NCBI GenBank assembly: GCA_900546895.1 | Contig: UREO01000225.1 | Location: 1 to 5,084 of the forward strand | Length of the DNA: 5,084 nucleotides | Source: an uncultured Oscillospiraceae bacterium | GTDB taxonomy: Bacteria; Bacillota; Clostridia; Oscillospirales; Acutalibacteraceae | Direction: 5' to 3' | In this document: in pieces, positions 1 to 5,084 of the stretch | How the letters are laid out: each line of letters starts with the position of its first letter | Position numbering within the stretch: position 1 is the stretch's first letter | The notes under the pieces: generated by a model | What the model saw: only the letters and a program-made list of their open reading frames with translations | Told to the model about the DNA's origin: nothing | The model's database searches: none | Made by a program: the position numbers and the translations under genes

Positions 1-61
1 ATATATGACTGAAAATGGGTTTATAGAAATTGTCCATCGTGTTTTGTTGCTGATTTCGAGG

Positions 62-466
62 CTATTCGCCGCACAGGATAAATTTAACATAGGCGGCGCG
101 GTCATCCTCGATGAAGTTTACCAAAGCGAAGAAGCCTTTTTCATAAGCAAACCGCTGGACGATCGTAATGTCGAACATATTCGTTCGCCCCTCGGCGCGT
201 ATCTCCAAAATCTGTGATTTGATTTCTTCCGTGAACACGCCGACAATTTTGAATTGGTCTACACCCTGAATCAAATTCAAACTCGAACCCGCATCCCACC
301 GGCACAGGATATGCCCAGCATCGTCCACGCCACGCACGGTTGCGCGTTCTCCGGCGTTCAGCTTGGCGTAGGGGTCTTGCATCGGGGAGGTCAGTTCAAC
401 GCGCGTACCGGGCGAATATTGCGCCCGTAGGCGCAGCACTTCGGAATGGGAGGGAAAGCTATTCAT
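62..466 (-). CDS. DUF4314-DUF5049 two-domain phage protein
   Basis: A 134-residue protein of unknown function. Residues about 8-76 resemble DUF4314: a small, beta-rich, SH3-like segment with PGTRVELTSPMQDPYAKL near residues 19-36, then GERATVRGVDD and GHILCRWDAGSSL. Residues about 78-130 resemble DUF5049, with an EEIKSQILEIR helix, TNMFD at 95-99 and an aromatic C-terminal helix. In clostridial prophages these domains are usually short separate neighbours, so this looks like a fusion. The frame is open upstream to 544, but the start at 466 is preferred because GAGGTG lies 7 bases upstream and the gene then overlaps the end of the preceding gene by 8 bases, which suggests translational coupling. 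The domain names come from recalled family patterns; any role in packaging or morphogenesis is only inferred from position. Confidence 0.85.
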   Translation of the reverse strand: MNSFPSHSEVLRLRAQYSPGTRVELTSPMQDPYAKLNAGERATVRGVDDAGHILCRWDAGSSLNLIQGVDQFKIVGVFTEEIKSQILEIRAEGRTNMFDITIVQRFAYEKGFFALVNFIEDDRAAYVKFILCGE

Positions 467-1163
467 CGCCCCGCACCTCGCTTTCTTCAGCAGGAGCGTC
501 CTCTGCCGGGATATCTTTCTCCGGCTTGCCGTGCCGCCATGCACTGTTGCCGCCTAAAAACTCACCCATGATTTTACGCAGATATTTGTACTCCACACCC
601 ACACATCCAAGCCCGATAAGCCACACCCGCATGGCGAATTTCTCATTTTCAAAGCCGTCCTGTGCTTTGGCGGTAACGCGTTTTTTCTCTTTTGCCGTCG
701 TACAAAGGGCGGCAATAAGCCCTGCATATGCGCTGGTGCGCTCCGAGTCCTCCGTCAGAGGAAACCATGGGAAGCAAATTCTGTCCTCCAAAACCTGAAT
801 GGGCAGGTCATCCGTGCCAAGCGCCGCCATCAGTAGATTTTCTTTCGCCTTGACCATTTTACAAAGATTTTCAATGCTGTCCGGAGTAAAACCGTCGAGC
901 AGTATTTCAATGGCAAGCCGGTCTGACTGGGGTTCGGCGATCACTGCTGCCTCCGGTTCAAAGCCTCGCGTGGCGAGTTCTGTGAAAAGGGTTTGGTTGT
1001 AATCGCCGGTGACCGTGCCATTCTTGTCGATGGTGTAATTGCCGATTTCGTATGCAAAAGTCGGTGCGCCGAGGTATTTGGTCGACGTGTTTAAAATCCC
1101 ACTGATAGCGCCCACCAGCTTTTTGCGCTCTGTTCCTGTTACATTAAAATTGAATTTCTGCAT
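459..1163 (-). CDS. 'Virulence-related' phage protein of unknown function
   Basis: A 234-residue soluble protein of a family that clostridial prophage annotations call 'virulence protein' or 'virulence-related protein'. No virulence role is known to me and the label should not be taken literally. Hallmarks seen are the N-terminal KFNFNVTGTERKKLVGAIS, a GAPTFAYEIGNYTIDKNG segment near 32-49, LAIEILLDGFT near 83-93, the helical block with DLPIQVLEDRICFPWF near 119-134, KRVTAK at 161-166 and EYKYLRKI near 191-198. The C-terminus from about 214 is low-complexity and acidic (PAEDAPAEESE). There is no signal peptide or membrane segment. The start at 1163 is chosen because AGGAGG lies 8 bases upstream; an in-frame ATG at 1211 lacks comparable support. 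It overlaps the next gene by 8 bases. The stretch upstream is occupied by an oppositely oriented GNAT unit, so its transcription either passes through that unit or begins at a minus-strand promoter I could not identify. Confidence 0.85.
   Translation of the reverse strand: MQKFNFNVTGTERKKLVGAISGILNTSTKYLGAPTFAYEIGNYTIDKNGTVTGDYNQTLFTELATRGFEPEAAVIAEPQSDRLAIEILLDGFTPDSIENLCKMVKAKENLLMAALGTDDLPIQVLEDRICFPWFPLTEDSERTSAYAGLIAALCTTAKEKKRVTAKAQDGFENEKFAMRVWLIGLGCVGVEYKYLRKIMGEFLGGNSAWRHGKPEKDIPAEDAPAEESEVRGDE
474..479 (-). promoter_or_regulatory. Ribosome binding site of the DUF4314-DUF5049 gene
   Basis: GAGGTG on the minus strand, 7 bases before the ATG at 466. It lies inside the 3' end of the upstream gene and selects this start over the longer open frame beginning at 544. 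Confidence 0.7.
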
Positions 1164-1284
1164 AGTAAATGCCTCCTGAAAAAAGTGATTTGTGCGTTTC
1201 CGCAGTACCATTAATCACTCTTTCCGGCTGTAATAGCAAGTCACAAAACATGGACATTAATAAGGCTTTGTGGTAGGCAACCAT
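1144..1284 (-). CDS. Doubtful small ORF or gene remnant upstream of the virulence-related gene
   Basis: A 46-residue open frame beginning MVAYHKALLMSMFCDLLLQ and ending in YYAEIQF; the frame is open back to a TAG at 1321-1323. It fills the space between the GNAT promoter and the virulence-related gene, overlapping the latter's start by 20 bases in another frame. Its last third simply reads through that gene's ribosome binding site, which argues against a real protein. The only Shine-Dalgarno-like sequence (GGAG) is 2 bases from the ATG, which is too close. I do not recognise the protein. It could be the tail of a gene broken when the GNAT unit arrived, or chance. Confidence 0.2.
   Translation of the reverse strand: MVAYHKALLMSMFCDLLLQPERVINGTAETHKSLFSGGIYYAEIQF
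1172..1177 (-). promoter_or_regulatory. Ribosome binding site of the virulence-related gene
   Basis: A perfect AGGAGG on the minus strand, 8 bases before the ATG at 1163. It decides the start against the in-frame ATG at 1211. Confidence 0.85.
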
Positions 1285-1315
1285 TGCTCCGCTAATAAAA
1301 TTTAAAGTTCTGACA

Positions 1316-1344
1316 TTGAGCTATTCCGGTTTTTATGATATAAT
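1316..1344 (+). promoter_or_regulatory. Sigma-A-type promoter of the GNAT gene
   Basis: The -35 element TTGAGC (1316-1321, 4 of 6 matches to TTGACA) is followed by a 17-base spacer and a perfect TATAAT (1339-1344). TG at 1336-1337 makes it an extended -10. The expected start of transcription is near 1351, giving a leader of about 55-60 bases before the ATG at 1408. No obvious operator is seen, so expression may be constitutive from the prophage. Confidence 0.8.
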
Positions 1345-1407
1345 AAAAACACAAAAAATTGTCTGTTAGATCAATTTACACAGCCTTTTACATTCATGGG
1401 GAGAGCA

Positions 1408-1872
1408 ATGAAATTAAGAAAATACAATCAAACGGACTGTGCAGAGATGGCAGCGCTTTTTTACGATACAGTCCATTCGGTAAATTCAAAAGATTATACA
1501 GAACCACAACTTAATGCGTGGGCTACTGGAAACATAGATATTTCCGATTGGAATGCATCTTTTTCGGAACATCATACAGTTGTTGCGGAAGAAGGTGTAA
1601 TTGTCGGCTTCGGAGATATGGATGATAATGGTTATCTTGACAGGTTGTATGTGCATAAAGATTATCAGAACAGAGGGATAGCATCCGCTATCATAAATGA
1701 GCTTGAAAAACAGGCTTTTCTCCGTGGCGTTTTTCGTTTTTCTACCCACGCTTCTATCACTGCCAAACCGTTTTTTGAGAAGCATGGATATAAAACTTTA
1801 AGTGAAAATATAGTTATACGACACAACATTGAATTGACGAATTTCATAATGGAGAAAGACTGCGCGAAATAA
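1408..1872 (+). CDS. GNAT-family N-acetyltransferase
   Basis: A 154-residue protein predicted to transfer an acetyl group from acetyl-CoA to an amine on a small molecule or protein; the substrate cannot be told. The GNAT fold is clear. The N-terminus reads MKLRKYNQTDCAEMAALFYD. A strand near 57-69 (TVVAEEGVIVGFG) precedes motif A at about 77-96, LDRLYVHKDYQNRGIASAII, whose Q-x-x-G-x-A pyrophosphate-binding loop is at 87-92. The C-terminal TAKPFFEKHGY at 119-128 is typical motif B. It most resembles YafP-like stand-alone acetyltransferases, and its length is normal. The start at 1408 is preferred to the ATG at 1396, because GGGGAGAG lying between them can serve as its ribosome binding site and nothing suitable precedes 1396. 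It is the only plus-strand gene, has its own promoter and terminator, and is AT-rich: three sampled 60-base lines have 30-38% GC by hand count, against 52-60% for two sampled lines of the methyltransferase. This points to separate acquisition as cargo. Confidence 0.93.
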   Translation: MKLRKYNQTDCAEMAALFYDTVHSVNSKDYTEPQLNAWATGNIDISDWNASFSEHHTVVAEEGVIVGFGDMDDNGYLDRLYVHKDYQNRGIASAIINELEKQAFLRGVFRFSTHASITAKPFFEKHGYKTLSENIVIRHNIELTNFIMEKDCAK

Positions 1873-1889
1873 TATCATGTTCTGCATGA

Positions 1890-1926
1890 ATGACAGCTAA
1901 GCAATAACCGCTTGGCTGTCATTTTT
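1890..1926 (+). terminator. Rho-independent terminator of the GNAT gene
   Basis: Thirteen paired bases (1890-1902 with 1910-1922, beginning ATGACAGC and ending GCTGTCAT, with one G-U pair), a 7-base loop AATAACC and a run of five T at 1922-1926. It starts 17 bases after the GNAT stop codon and ends 3 bases before the end of the convergent methyltransferase gene. On the minus strand no T-run follows the stem, so it should mainly stop plus-strand transcription. Confidence 0.92.
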
Positions 1927-1929
1927 ACG

Positions 1930-3195
1930 CTAATCCAGTTCATGATAAGCAATTTTCTCAGCACCGCGCAAGAGGAGTACTTCGCTGTCGCTTTCCTGAT
2001 GCTTGATGTATCGACGCACAATCACATCTGCATATTTCGGGTCAAGTTCCATCGTGCGGCATATGCGCTCGGTTTGCTCCGCCGCCAAGAGGGTCGTTCC
2101 CGAACCGCCGAATAAATCCAAAACCGTGTCGCCGATATGGCTGCTGTTGCTGATTGCCCGCGCCGCCAGTGAAATCGGCTTCATGGTCGGATGATACTCC
2201 GATTTTTTCGGGCGGTCGATCTGCCAAAGATCACTCTGCTGCCGGTCTTGCAAAGGGCAGAGACGTTTTTCACCCTCCAGCCAGCCGTACCAAATCGGCT
2301 CGTATTGCGTGTGATAATCTTTCCGGGAGAGAACAAGGGAATCCTTCGCCCAGATAATCGTGCTGCTCCAATGATACCCGGCTTCGCTCATTGCGGTCAT
2401 TACCGATCCCCATTCCTGCGCCGACATTACCACATAGGTCATCGCCCCCGGCTCCGAAACACCAGCCATCGACTTGAACGCGGCAAGCAGAAACTTATGA
2501 AAATCCTCTGCGGACATTTTGTCATTGAGAATCTGGCGATTTTTCCATGAGGGATGCGTACTGCCGCCATAGTCCACGTTCCAAGGCGGATCGGTGAATA
2601 CCATTTTTGCTTTTGCTCCGTCCATCAGTGTTGCCACGTCGGCAATATCGGTGGAATCCCCGCACATCAGGCGGTGTTTTCCCAACAGCCATATATCTCC
2701 CTGCCGGGTGAGGGGTTCGGTAATCTGTGCGACTTCCGCTTCTGCATCAAAATTGTCCTCGACGATTTTTCCGTCCTCACGGCTCAATTTCTGAAACAGT
2801 TTATCGATCTCTGGGGCTTCAAACCCTGTAATATCAAGGGAGATGCCGTATTGCTCGATGTCCCTGAAAACTTCTGCCAGCTTCGCAGTATCCCAATCGC
2901 CTGAAATTTTATTGAGCGCAATGTTCAGTGCCTTTTCCCGCGCCTCGTCCATATCCACAACGACGCAGTCGATTTCCGCAAAACCCAGCTGTTTGAGCAC
3001 CTTGAACCGCTGATGACCGCCGACGATATTGCCGGTGCGTTTATTCCAGATAATCGGCTCAACGTAGCCGAATTCCTCCACCGAGCGCAGGAGCTTTTCA
3101 TACTCCGGATCACCCGGCTGTAAATCTTTGCGCGGATTATATTTCGCCGGACTGAGTTTCTCAATCGGGATTTTTTGTATTTGCATAGAATCCAT
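1930..3195 (-). CDS. ParB-like nuclease domain / site-specific DNA methyltransferase
   Basis: A 421-residue two-domain protein. Residues about 5-95 form a ParB/sulfiredoxin-like domain (IPIEKLSPAKYNPRKDL, then VGGHQR at 58-63). Residues about 165-400 form an S-adenosylmethionine-dependent DNA methyltransferase of the beta arrangement: HRLMCGDST at 174-182, catalytic motif IV DPPW at 202-205, YHPTMKP at 334-340, then the AdoMet-binding DLFGGSGTT at 360-368 and ELDPKYADVIVRRY. The DPPW form suggests N6-adenine methylation, though N4-cytosine cannot be excluded and the target site is unknown. No restriction gene is adjacent, so it is probably an orphan enzyme that protects phage DNA. GGAGGT 9 bases upstream favours the start at 3195. 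The in-frame ATG at 3243 would instead overlap the terminase stop as ATGA and add 16 residues. The gene is intact and about the usual size for the family. Confidence 0.93.
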   Translation of the reverse strand: MDSMQIQKIPIEKLSPAKYNPRKDLQPGDPEYEKLLRSVEEFGYVEPIIWNKRTGNIVGGHQRFKVLKQLGFAEIDCVVVDMDEAREKALNIALNKISGDWDTAKLAEVFRDIEQYGISLDITGFEAPEIDKLFQKLSREDGKIVEDNFDAEAEVAQITEPLTRQGDIWLLGKHRLMCGDSTDIADVATLMDGAKAKMVFTDPPWNVDYGGSTHPSWKNRQILNDKMSAEDFHKFLLAAFKSMAGVSEPGAMTYVVMSAQEWGSVMTAMSEAGYHWSSTIIWAKDSLVLSRKDYHTQYEPIWYGWLEGEKRLCPLQDRQQSDLWQIDRPKKSEYHPTMKPISLAARAISNSSHIGDTVLDLFGGSGTTLLAAEQTERICRTMELDPKYADVIVRRYIKHQESDSEVLLLRGAEKIAYHELD

Positions 3196-3204
3196 CGGGC
3201 GGGC

Positions 3205-3210
3205 ACCTCC
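3205..3210 (-). promoter_or_regulatory. Ribosome binding site favouring the internal start of the methyltransferase
   Basis: GGAGGT on the minus strand, 9 bases before the ATG at 3195. The rival start at 3243 has only AAAGGA at 11 bases, though it benefits from a 4-base ATGA overlap with the terminase gene. Confidence 0.65.
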
Positions 3211-3239
3211 GGTGTGTGTGAACGGCATATGAACTTCGT

Positions 3240-3821
3240 TCATATTGTTTCACATCCTTTCGGTTTCACTTTACGCTGGCGACCGCCAATGATAATCGCC
3301 ATCAGGTCTTGCTCCGGATTTGTCACCAAACGCTCGCAATTCCGCGATACGATATCCCAGATCGGTTCCCATGTCGCCAGCACATTTTTTTGCATCTTCA
3401 GCATCGCCTCGGCAAAGTCGGTGATTTCAAAGGTCTCACCGCCGCCCTTTTTCGTTCCCTTATCCGCTTTTGTAACCGTTGCCGTCCTGCCAAGTTCATA
3501 CTGCGCGTGAAGCAGGTGGTATTTCGCCATGGCATAGTCGGCAATCAGCGACACCGGGATCAAATTTAAGCAGTCGGTCGGCTCAAGATATTGAATGGTT
3601 TCGGTATATAGCGCGGTCGGCGTGGGGATGCCGGGGCGCTGATCCTGCTCACGCTTTTCCATCACACGCAGATAATCGGGAGGTCGGCGAGGGTCAATGC
3701 CGCCATTCCCAACAAACTCAAGTTTTTTCAAAGGGCGATGTCCTGGATTCCCCTCTGCCAGTTTCTCGGCAAGCGGCTTCGGTTTGCGCCCTGCGCCCTT
3801 ACGCGCTCCGCCTCGCGGCAT
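3240..3821 (-). CDS. Phage terminase small subunit, P27 family
   Basis: A 193-residue DNA-recognition subunit of the packaging motor. It would bind the phage packaging site and hand the DNA to the large terminase, which is not in this window. The N-terminus has the family signature: a basic, glycine-rich GGARKGAGRKPKPLAEKL followed by EGNPGHRPL at 23-31. The middle has LIADYAMAKYHLLHAQYEL, the helical core typical of the family, and the C-terminus is basic (GGRQRKVKPKG). A lysine- and glycine-rich insertion (ADKGTKKGGGE) makes it somewhat longer than many P27 members. The start at 3821 is chosen over the ATG at 3827 because the purine run AAGGGGGG abuts 3827 directly but sits 6 bases from 3821. 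The gene lies just downstream of an HNH endonuclease, the usual pairing in such phages, and its stop codon overlaps an alternative methyltransferase start. Confidence 0.9.
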   Translation of the reverse strand: MPRGGARKGAGRKPKPLAEKLAEGNPGHRPLKKLEFVGNGGIDPRRPPDYLRVMEKREQDQRPGIPTPTALYTETIQYLEPTDCLNLIPVSLIADYAMAKYHLLHAQYELGRTATVTKADKGTKKGGGETFEITDFAEAMLKMQKNVLATWEPIWDIVSRNCERLVTNPEQDLMAIIIGGRQRKVKPKGCETI

Positions 3822-3853
3822 AATCATCCCCCCTTATGAAAAATACGGTAATA

Positions 3854-3946
3854 TTATTCTATGCACCCGGTTTGTTTTTCTTGACACTCATCTGCGATTT
3901 TTCGACAGGTTGTCCGTCGTTTTTTGCTTGTCCTGACAGTCTGCAC
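3854..3946 (-). CDS. Possible 30-residue basic peptide
   Basis: A GTG-initiated frame with GGAGGAG 9 bases upstream (3956-3962) encodes a short lysine/arginine- and cysteine-containing peptide. It begins VQTVRTSKKRRTTC and ends in TGCIE before TAA, 33 bases ahead of the terminase start. The good ribosome binding site is the only positive evidence. Other frames are also open here, the peptide resembles nothing I recognise, and the purine-rich sequence could be chance. Confidence 0.25.
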   Translation of the reverse strand: MQTVRTSKKRRTTCRKIADECQEKQTGCIE

Positions 3947-4058
3947 CGCCTTTTTCTCCTCCAAAATCCGTGATTTCACAGAGGTTTTCCGGGCAAAACG
4001 AATGAAAAAAGCTGTGTTCAATGAAAACAATCAAAAAACGCTTTGAATAGGCATGACG

Positions 4059-4091
4059 AAAGCCCGCAAACGCAGTGTTTACGGGCTTTTT
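4059..4091. terminator. Strong hairpin, probable transcription terminator after the HNH gene
   Basis: Arms at 4059-4071 (AAAGCCCGCAAAC) and 4077-4089 (GTTTACGGGCTTT) pair over 13 positions around a 5-base loop. One position is a C-A mismatch read on the plus strand but a G-U wobble on the minus strand, so the fold is more stable in leftward transcripts. On the plus strand a run of five T follows; on the minus strand only the three T of the arm itself follow. It lies about 70 bases beyond the HNH stop codon and could partially terminate or punctuate the leftward operon, or work in both directions. Confidence 0.6.
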
Positions 4092-4161
4092 AGAATGTTT
4101 TGAAATCGCGGATTTTTTGTACGACACCCTGCCGCGCTACACAGGACAAAGGGTGCAGAGA

Positions 4162-4518
4162 TTAAGACTGCCCCTCCCGGTTGGTTTCGGTAATAGTGAT
4201 TGCAGAGTGGCAGGGCTTGCAGAGCGCCTGAAGGTTGGACTCATCATTCGAGCCGCCTTTCTGGAGGGGGATTTTGTGGTGGACTTCGGTTGCAGGAACA
4301 TAGCGACCGGCTTCAAGGCAAAGCTCGCAGAGCGGATGCTTTTGGATGTACAGGTTGCGGATCGCCACCCATCGGCGACCGTAAAGTTTACGGTCAGTCG
4401 GACGGTGGGACTGGTTATATTCGCGGGAAGCGATGGTCTTATGATCAGGACAATAGCGCTCGGTCGTAAGCTGAGGACAGCCGGGATAGGCACAGGGATG
4501 AGGGACTTTGGGTGGCAT
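4162..4518 (-). CDS. Phage HNH endonuclease
   Basis: A 118-residue metal-dependent DNA nuclease. The N-terminal part has a small putative zinc site (C9, C14, C23, H26). The HNH core follows: a CELC knuckle at 64-67, H80-H81 in EVHHKIPLQKGG, N95 in ESNLQALC and the second knuckle plus final histidine in CKPCH at 100-104, so all expected metal-binding and catalytic positions are present. In HK97-type phages such small HNH proteins lie next to the terminase genes and are needed with terminase for cutting DNA during packaging; the location just upstream of TerS supports that role here. A perfect AGGAGGT 7 bases before 4518 selects this start, although the frame stays open to an ATG at 4617. A stand-alone homing nuclease is the less likely alternative. 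Confidence 0.93.
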   Translation of the reverse strand: MPPKVPHPCAYPGCPQLTTERYCPDHKTIASREYNQSHRPTDRKLYGRRWVAIRNLYIQKHPLCELCLEAGRYVPATEVHHKIPLQKGGSNDESNLQALCKPCHSAITITETNREGQS

Positions 4519-4525
4519 GGCGATA

Positions 4526-4532
4526 ACCTCCT
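4526..4532 (-). promoter_or_regulatory. Ribosome binding site of the HNH gene
   Basis: AGGAGGT on the minus strand, 7 bases before the ATG at 4518. It rules out the 33-residue longer version that would begin at 4617. Confidence 0.85.
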
Positions 4533-4545
4533 TATGGACGTGCAT

Positions 4546-4571
4546 GAGCGGAATAACAGAAAATTCCGCTC
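4546..4571. repeat. 9-bp inverted repeat (hairpin) upstream of the HNH gene
   Basis: GAGCGGAAT (4546-4554) and its exact reverse complement ATTCCGCTC (4563-4571) flank an 8-base A-rich loop. No T-run follows on either strand, so it is not a typical terminator. Each arm is one copy of the repeat that recurs to the right. In the leftward transcript it lies just before the HNH ribosome binding site. It could be a protein-binding dyad or an RNA hairpin affecting HNH translation. Confidence 0.65.
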
Positions 4572-4710
4572 CATATATACTTTTTATCTTATTACGCTGT
4601 TTACTCTTGCGAACCATATGACATAATGGGTTGCGCCGACTCGCTCATTCCGCTCAAACCCCGATAGAATCTGGCGAAAATCCGCTCCGGGTTCCGCTCA
4701 GGAGCCGCTC
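4546..4710. repeat. Cluster of short CCGCTC repeats between primase and HNH genes
   Basis: The hexamer CCGCTC occurs at 4566, 4650, 4682, 4694 and 4705 on the plus strand, and once inverted at 4546. The fuller form ATTCCGCTC is exact in three copies, with AATCCGCTC, GTTCCGCTC and GAGCCGCTC as variants. A degenerate TCGCTC lies at 4641. The last three copies start 12 and 11 bases apart, about one helical turn. An AT-rich stretch (about 4553-4622) lies among them. The last copy overlaps the primase stop codon. Iteron-like binding sites are plausible; the binding protein is unknown. Confidence 0.5.
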
Positions 4711-5084
4711 ACAAAAGCCGAATGCCGCGCCACGTGCGGCGACGGGTGACGGCTTCGCTGCCGCGTGACACGCCGCTGACACCCTCAAGTTCGTTGTTGA
4801 AACGTTTCTGGGAGACAGGCTTTGAACCGACGGTTGAGCAGTATTCGTGATAAGCATTGTACAGCTCCTCCCGCAAAACCTCGCTTTCATGGTTGAGAGT
4901 ACAGCATTCCTCCACGAACGCCAAGGTGCTGCTGTTGTCGGCTTTATAGCTGGCAAGCTCGGCGCGGGTGCGCTCGGTCTCGGTGAACTTCCATTTGCGC
5001 TCCATCAATCTTTTCAAGCCGATCATCGCCCATGCAATAATACCGTCTTTCTCCAGCAAAAGTTTTTCCTTGAGATTACCATCC
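4709..5084 (-). CDS. Phage primase/helicase (P4/D5 type), C-terminal fragment cut by the window edge
   Basis: The last 124 residues of a larger protein whose frame stays open through the right edge; the true start is outside the window. The visible part matches the end of D5-like primase-helicases. It begins with LKEKLLLEKDGIIAWAMIGL, a helical stretch that follows the SF3 helicase domain. It continues through KFTETERTRAELASYKADNS and FVEECC into a winged-helix-like tail with LREELYNAYHEYC and PVSQKRFNNELE, as in Pox_D5-type C-terminal regions. Such proteins prime and unwind phage DNA at replication forks. The catalytic primase and Walker motifs are not in the window, so the call rests on the C-terminal pattern alone. 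The gene lies upstream of HNH in the same direction, separated by about 190 bases. Confidence 0.75.
   Translation of the reverse strand, partial: DGNLKEKLLLEKDGIIAWAMIGLKRLMERKWKFTETERTRAELASYKADNSSTLAFVEECCTLNHESEVLREELYNAYHEYCSTVGSKPVSQKRFNNELEGVSGVSRGSEAVTRRRTWRGIRLL

Larger units (their letters stand above)
3822..4161. other. Intergenic stretch between HNH endonuclease and small terminase genes
   Basis: About 340 bases without a confident gene. It holds a 13-base-pair hairpin (4059-4091) and a weak 30-codon minus-strand frame (3854-3946). An 80-residue minus-strand open frame (3888-4127) runs through the hairpin and has no ribosome binding site. Minus-strand AT-rich sequences TAGAAT (3856-3861) and TAATAT (3851-3856) lie 30-40 bases before the terminase start and could be a -10, but no good -35 is found at the right distance. 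The position beside HNH and TerS makes it a reasonable place to look for a cos or pac packaging site. Confidence 0.5.

Noticed and set aside
1..37. Possible start of the next minus-strand gene at the left edge (ATG at 37, reading MDNFYKPIFSHI)
   Set aside because: Only 12 codons are visible, no Shine-Dalgarno precedes the ATG, and the residues do not identify a family. A gene probably begins near here, but the start and identity cannot be supported.
340..798. 152-residue plus-strand open frame
   Set aside because: It lies antisense across two well-supported minus-strand genes, has no ribosome binding site, and its serine/arginine-rich composition is typical of a shadow frame.
2554..2904. 116-residue plus-strand open frame inside the methyltransferase gene
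   Set aside because: A shadow of the methyltransferase, whose motifs are intact on the minus strand. No promoter or ribosome binding site supports it.
3881..3909. TTGACA at 3881-3886 as a plus-strand promoter
   Set aside because: No -10-like hexamer lies 16-18 bases downstream and no plus-strand gene follows.
3888..4127. 79-residue minus-strand open frame between HNH and TerS genes
   Set aside because: It has no ribosome binding site, runs through the hairpin arms, and has an odd composition without a recognised domain. More likely non-coding.
4560..4620. Minus-strand promoter for the HNH gene in the AT-rich patch (TATATA-like -10)
   Set aside because: No acceptable -35 is found at 16-18 bases from any of the candidate -10 hexamers, so the AT-richness alone is not enough.
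4075..4626. 183-residue plus-strand open frame opposite the HNH gene
   Set aside because: The HNH gene on the other strand has all its catalytic residues and a perfect ribosome binding site. This frame has no recognisable domain and runs through the hairpin at 4059-4091.

Overview
The window looks like part of a prophage in a Gram-positive, Clostridia-like (Firmicutes) host. The case rests on gene content: a D5/P4-type primase end, an HNH endonuclease, a P27-type small terminase, a ParB-methyltransferase, a DUF4314/DUF5049 protein and a 'virulence-related' phage protein, which together form a set common in clostridial siphovirus-like prophages. Strong AGGAGG-type ribosome binding sites fit as well. 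The species cannot be told from this sequence.

All phage genes lie on the minus strand, so the module reads from right to left. At the right edge is the C-terminal end of the replicative primase/helicase (4709 to the edge). A 190-base spacer follows, holding a cluster of CCGCTC repeats, a hairpin and an AT-rich patch. Next come the HNH endonuclease (4162-4518), a roughly 340-base gap with a strong hairpin and at most one tiny ORF, the small terminase (3240-3821) and the ParB-like DNA methyltransferase (1930-3195). After an interruption come the 'virulence-related' protein (459-1163) and the DUF4314-DUF5049 protein (62-466), whose genes overlap by 8 bases. This is the junction between the replication module and the DNA packaging module. 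The large terminase is not in the window and may lie past the left edge.

The interruption is a self-contained plus-strand unit: a consensus promoter with an extended -10, a GNAT acetyltransferase gene (1408-1872) and a classic intrinsic terminator (1890-1926). It is clearly more AT-rich than the genes around it and sits convergent to the methyltransferase. This is the architecture of a phage 'moron', a cargo gene expressed independently of the phage programme, and it is the most notable feature here.

Taken together, HNH and TerS likely serve genome cutting and packaging. The methyltransferase likely protects or marks the phage DNA. The two downstream proteins have no established function. 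The GNAT probably acts in the lysogen rather than in phage growth. I see no CRISPR array, tRNA, rRNA, insertion sequence or attachment site.
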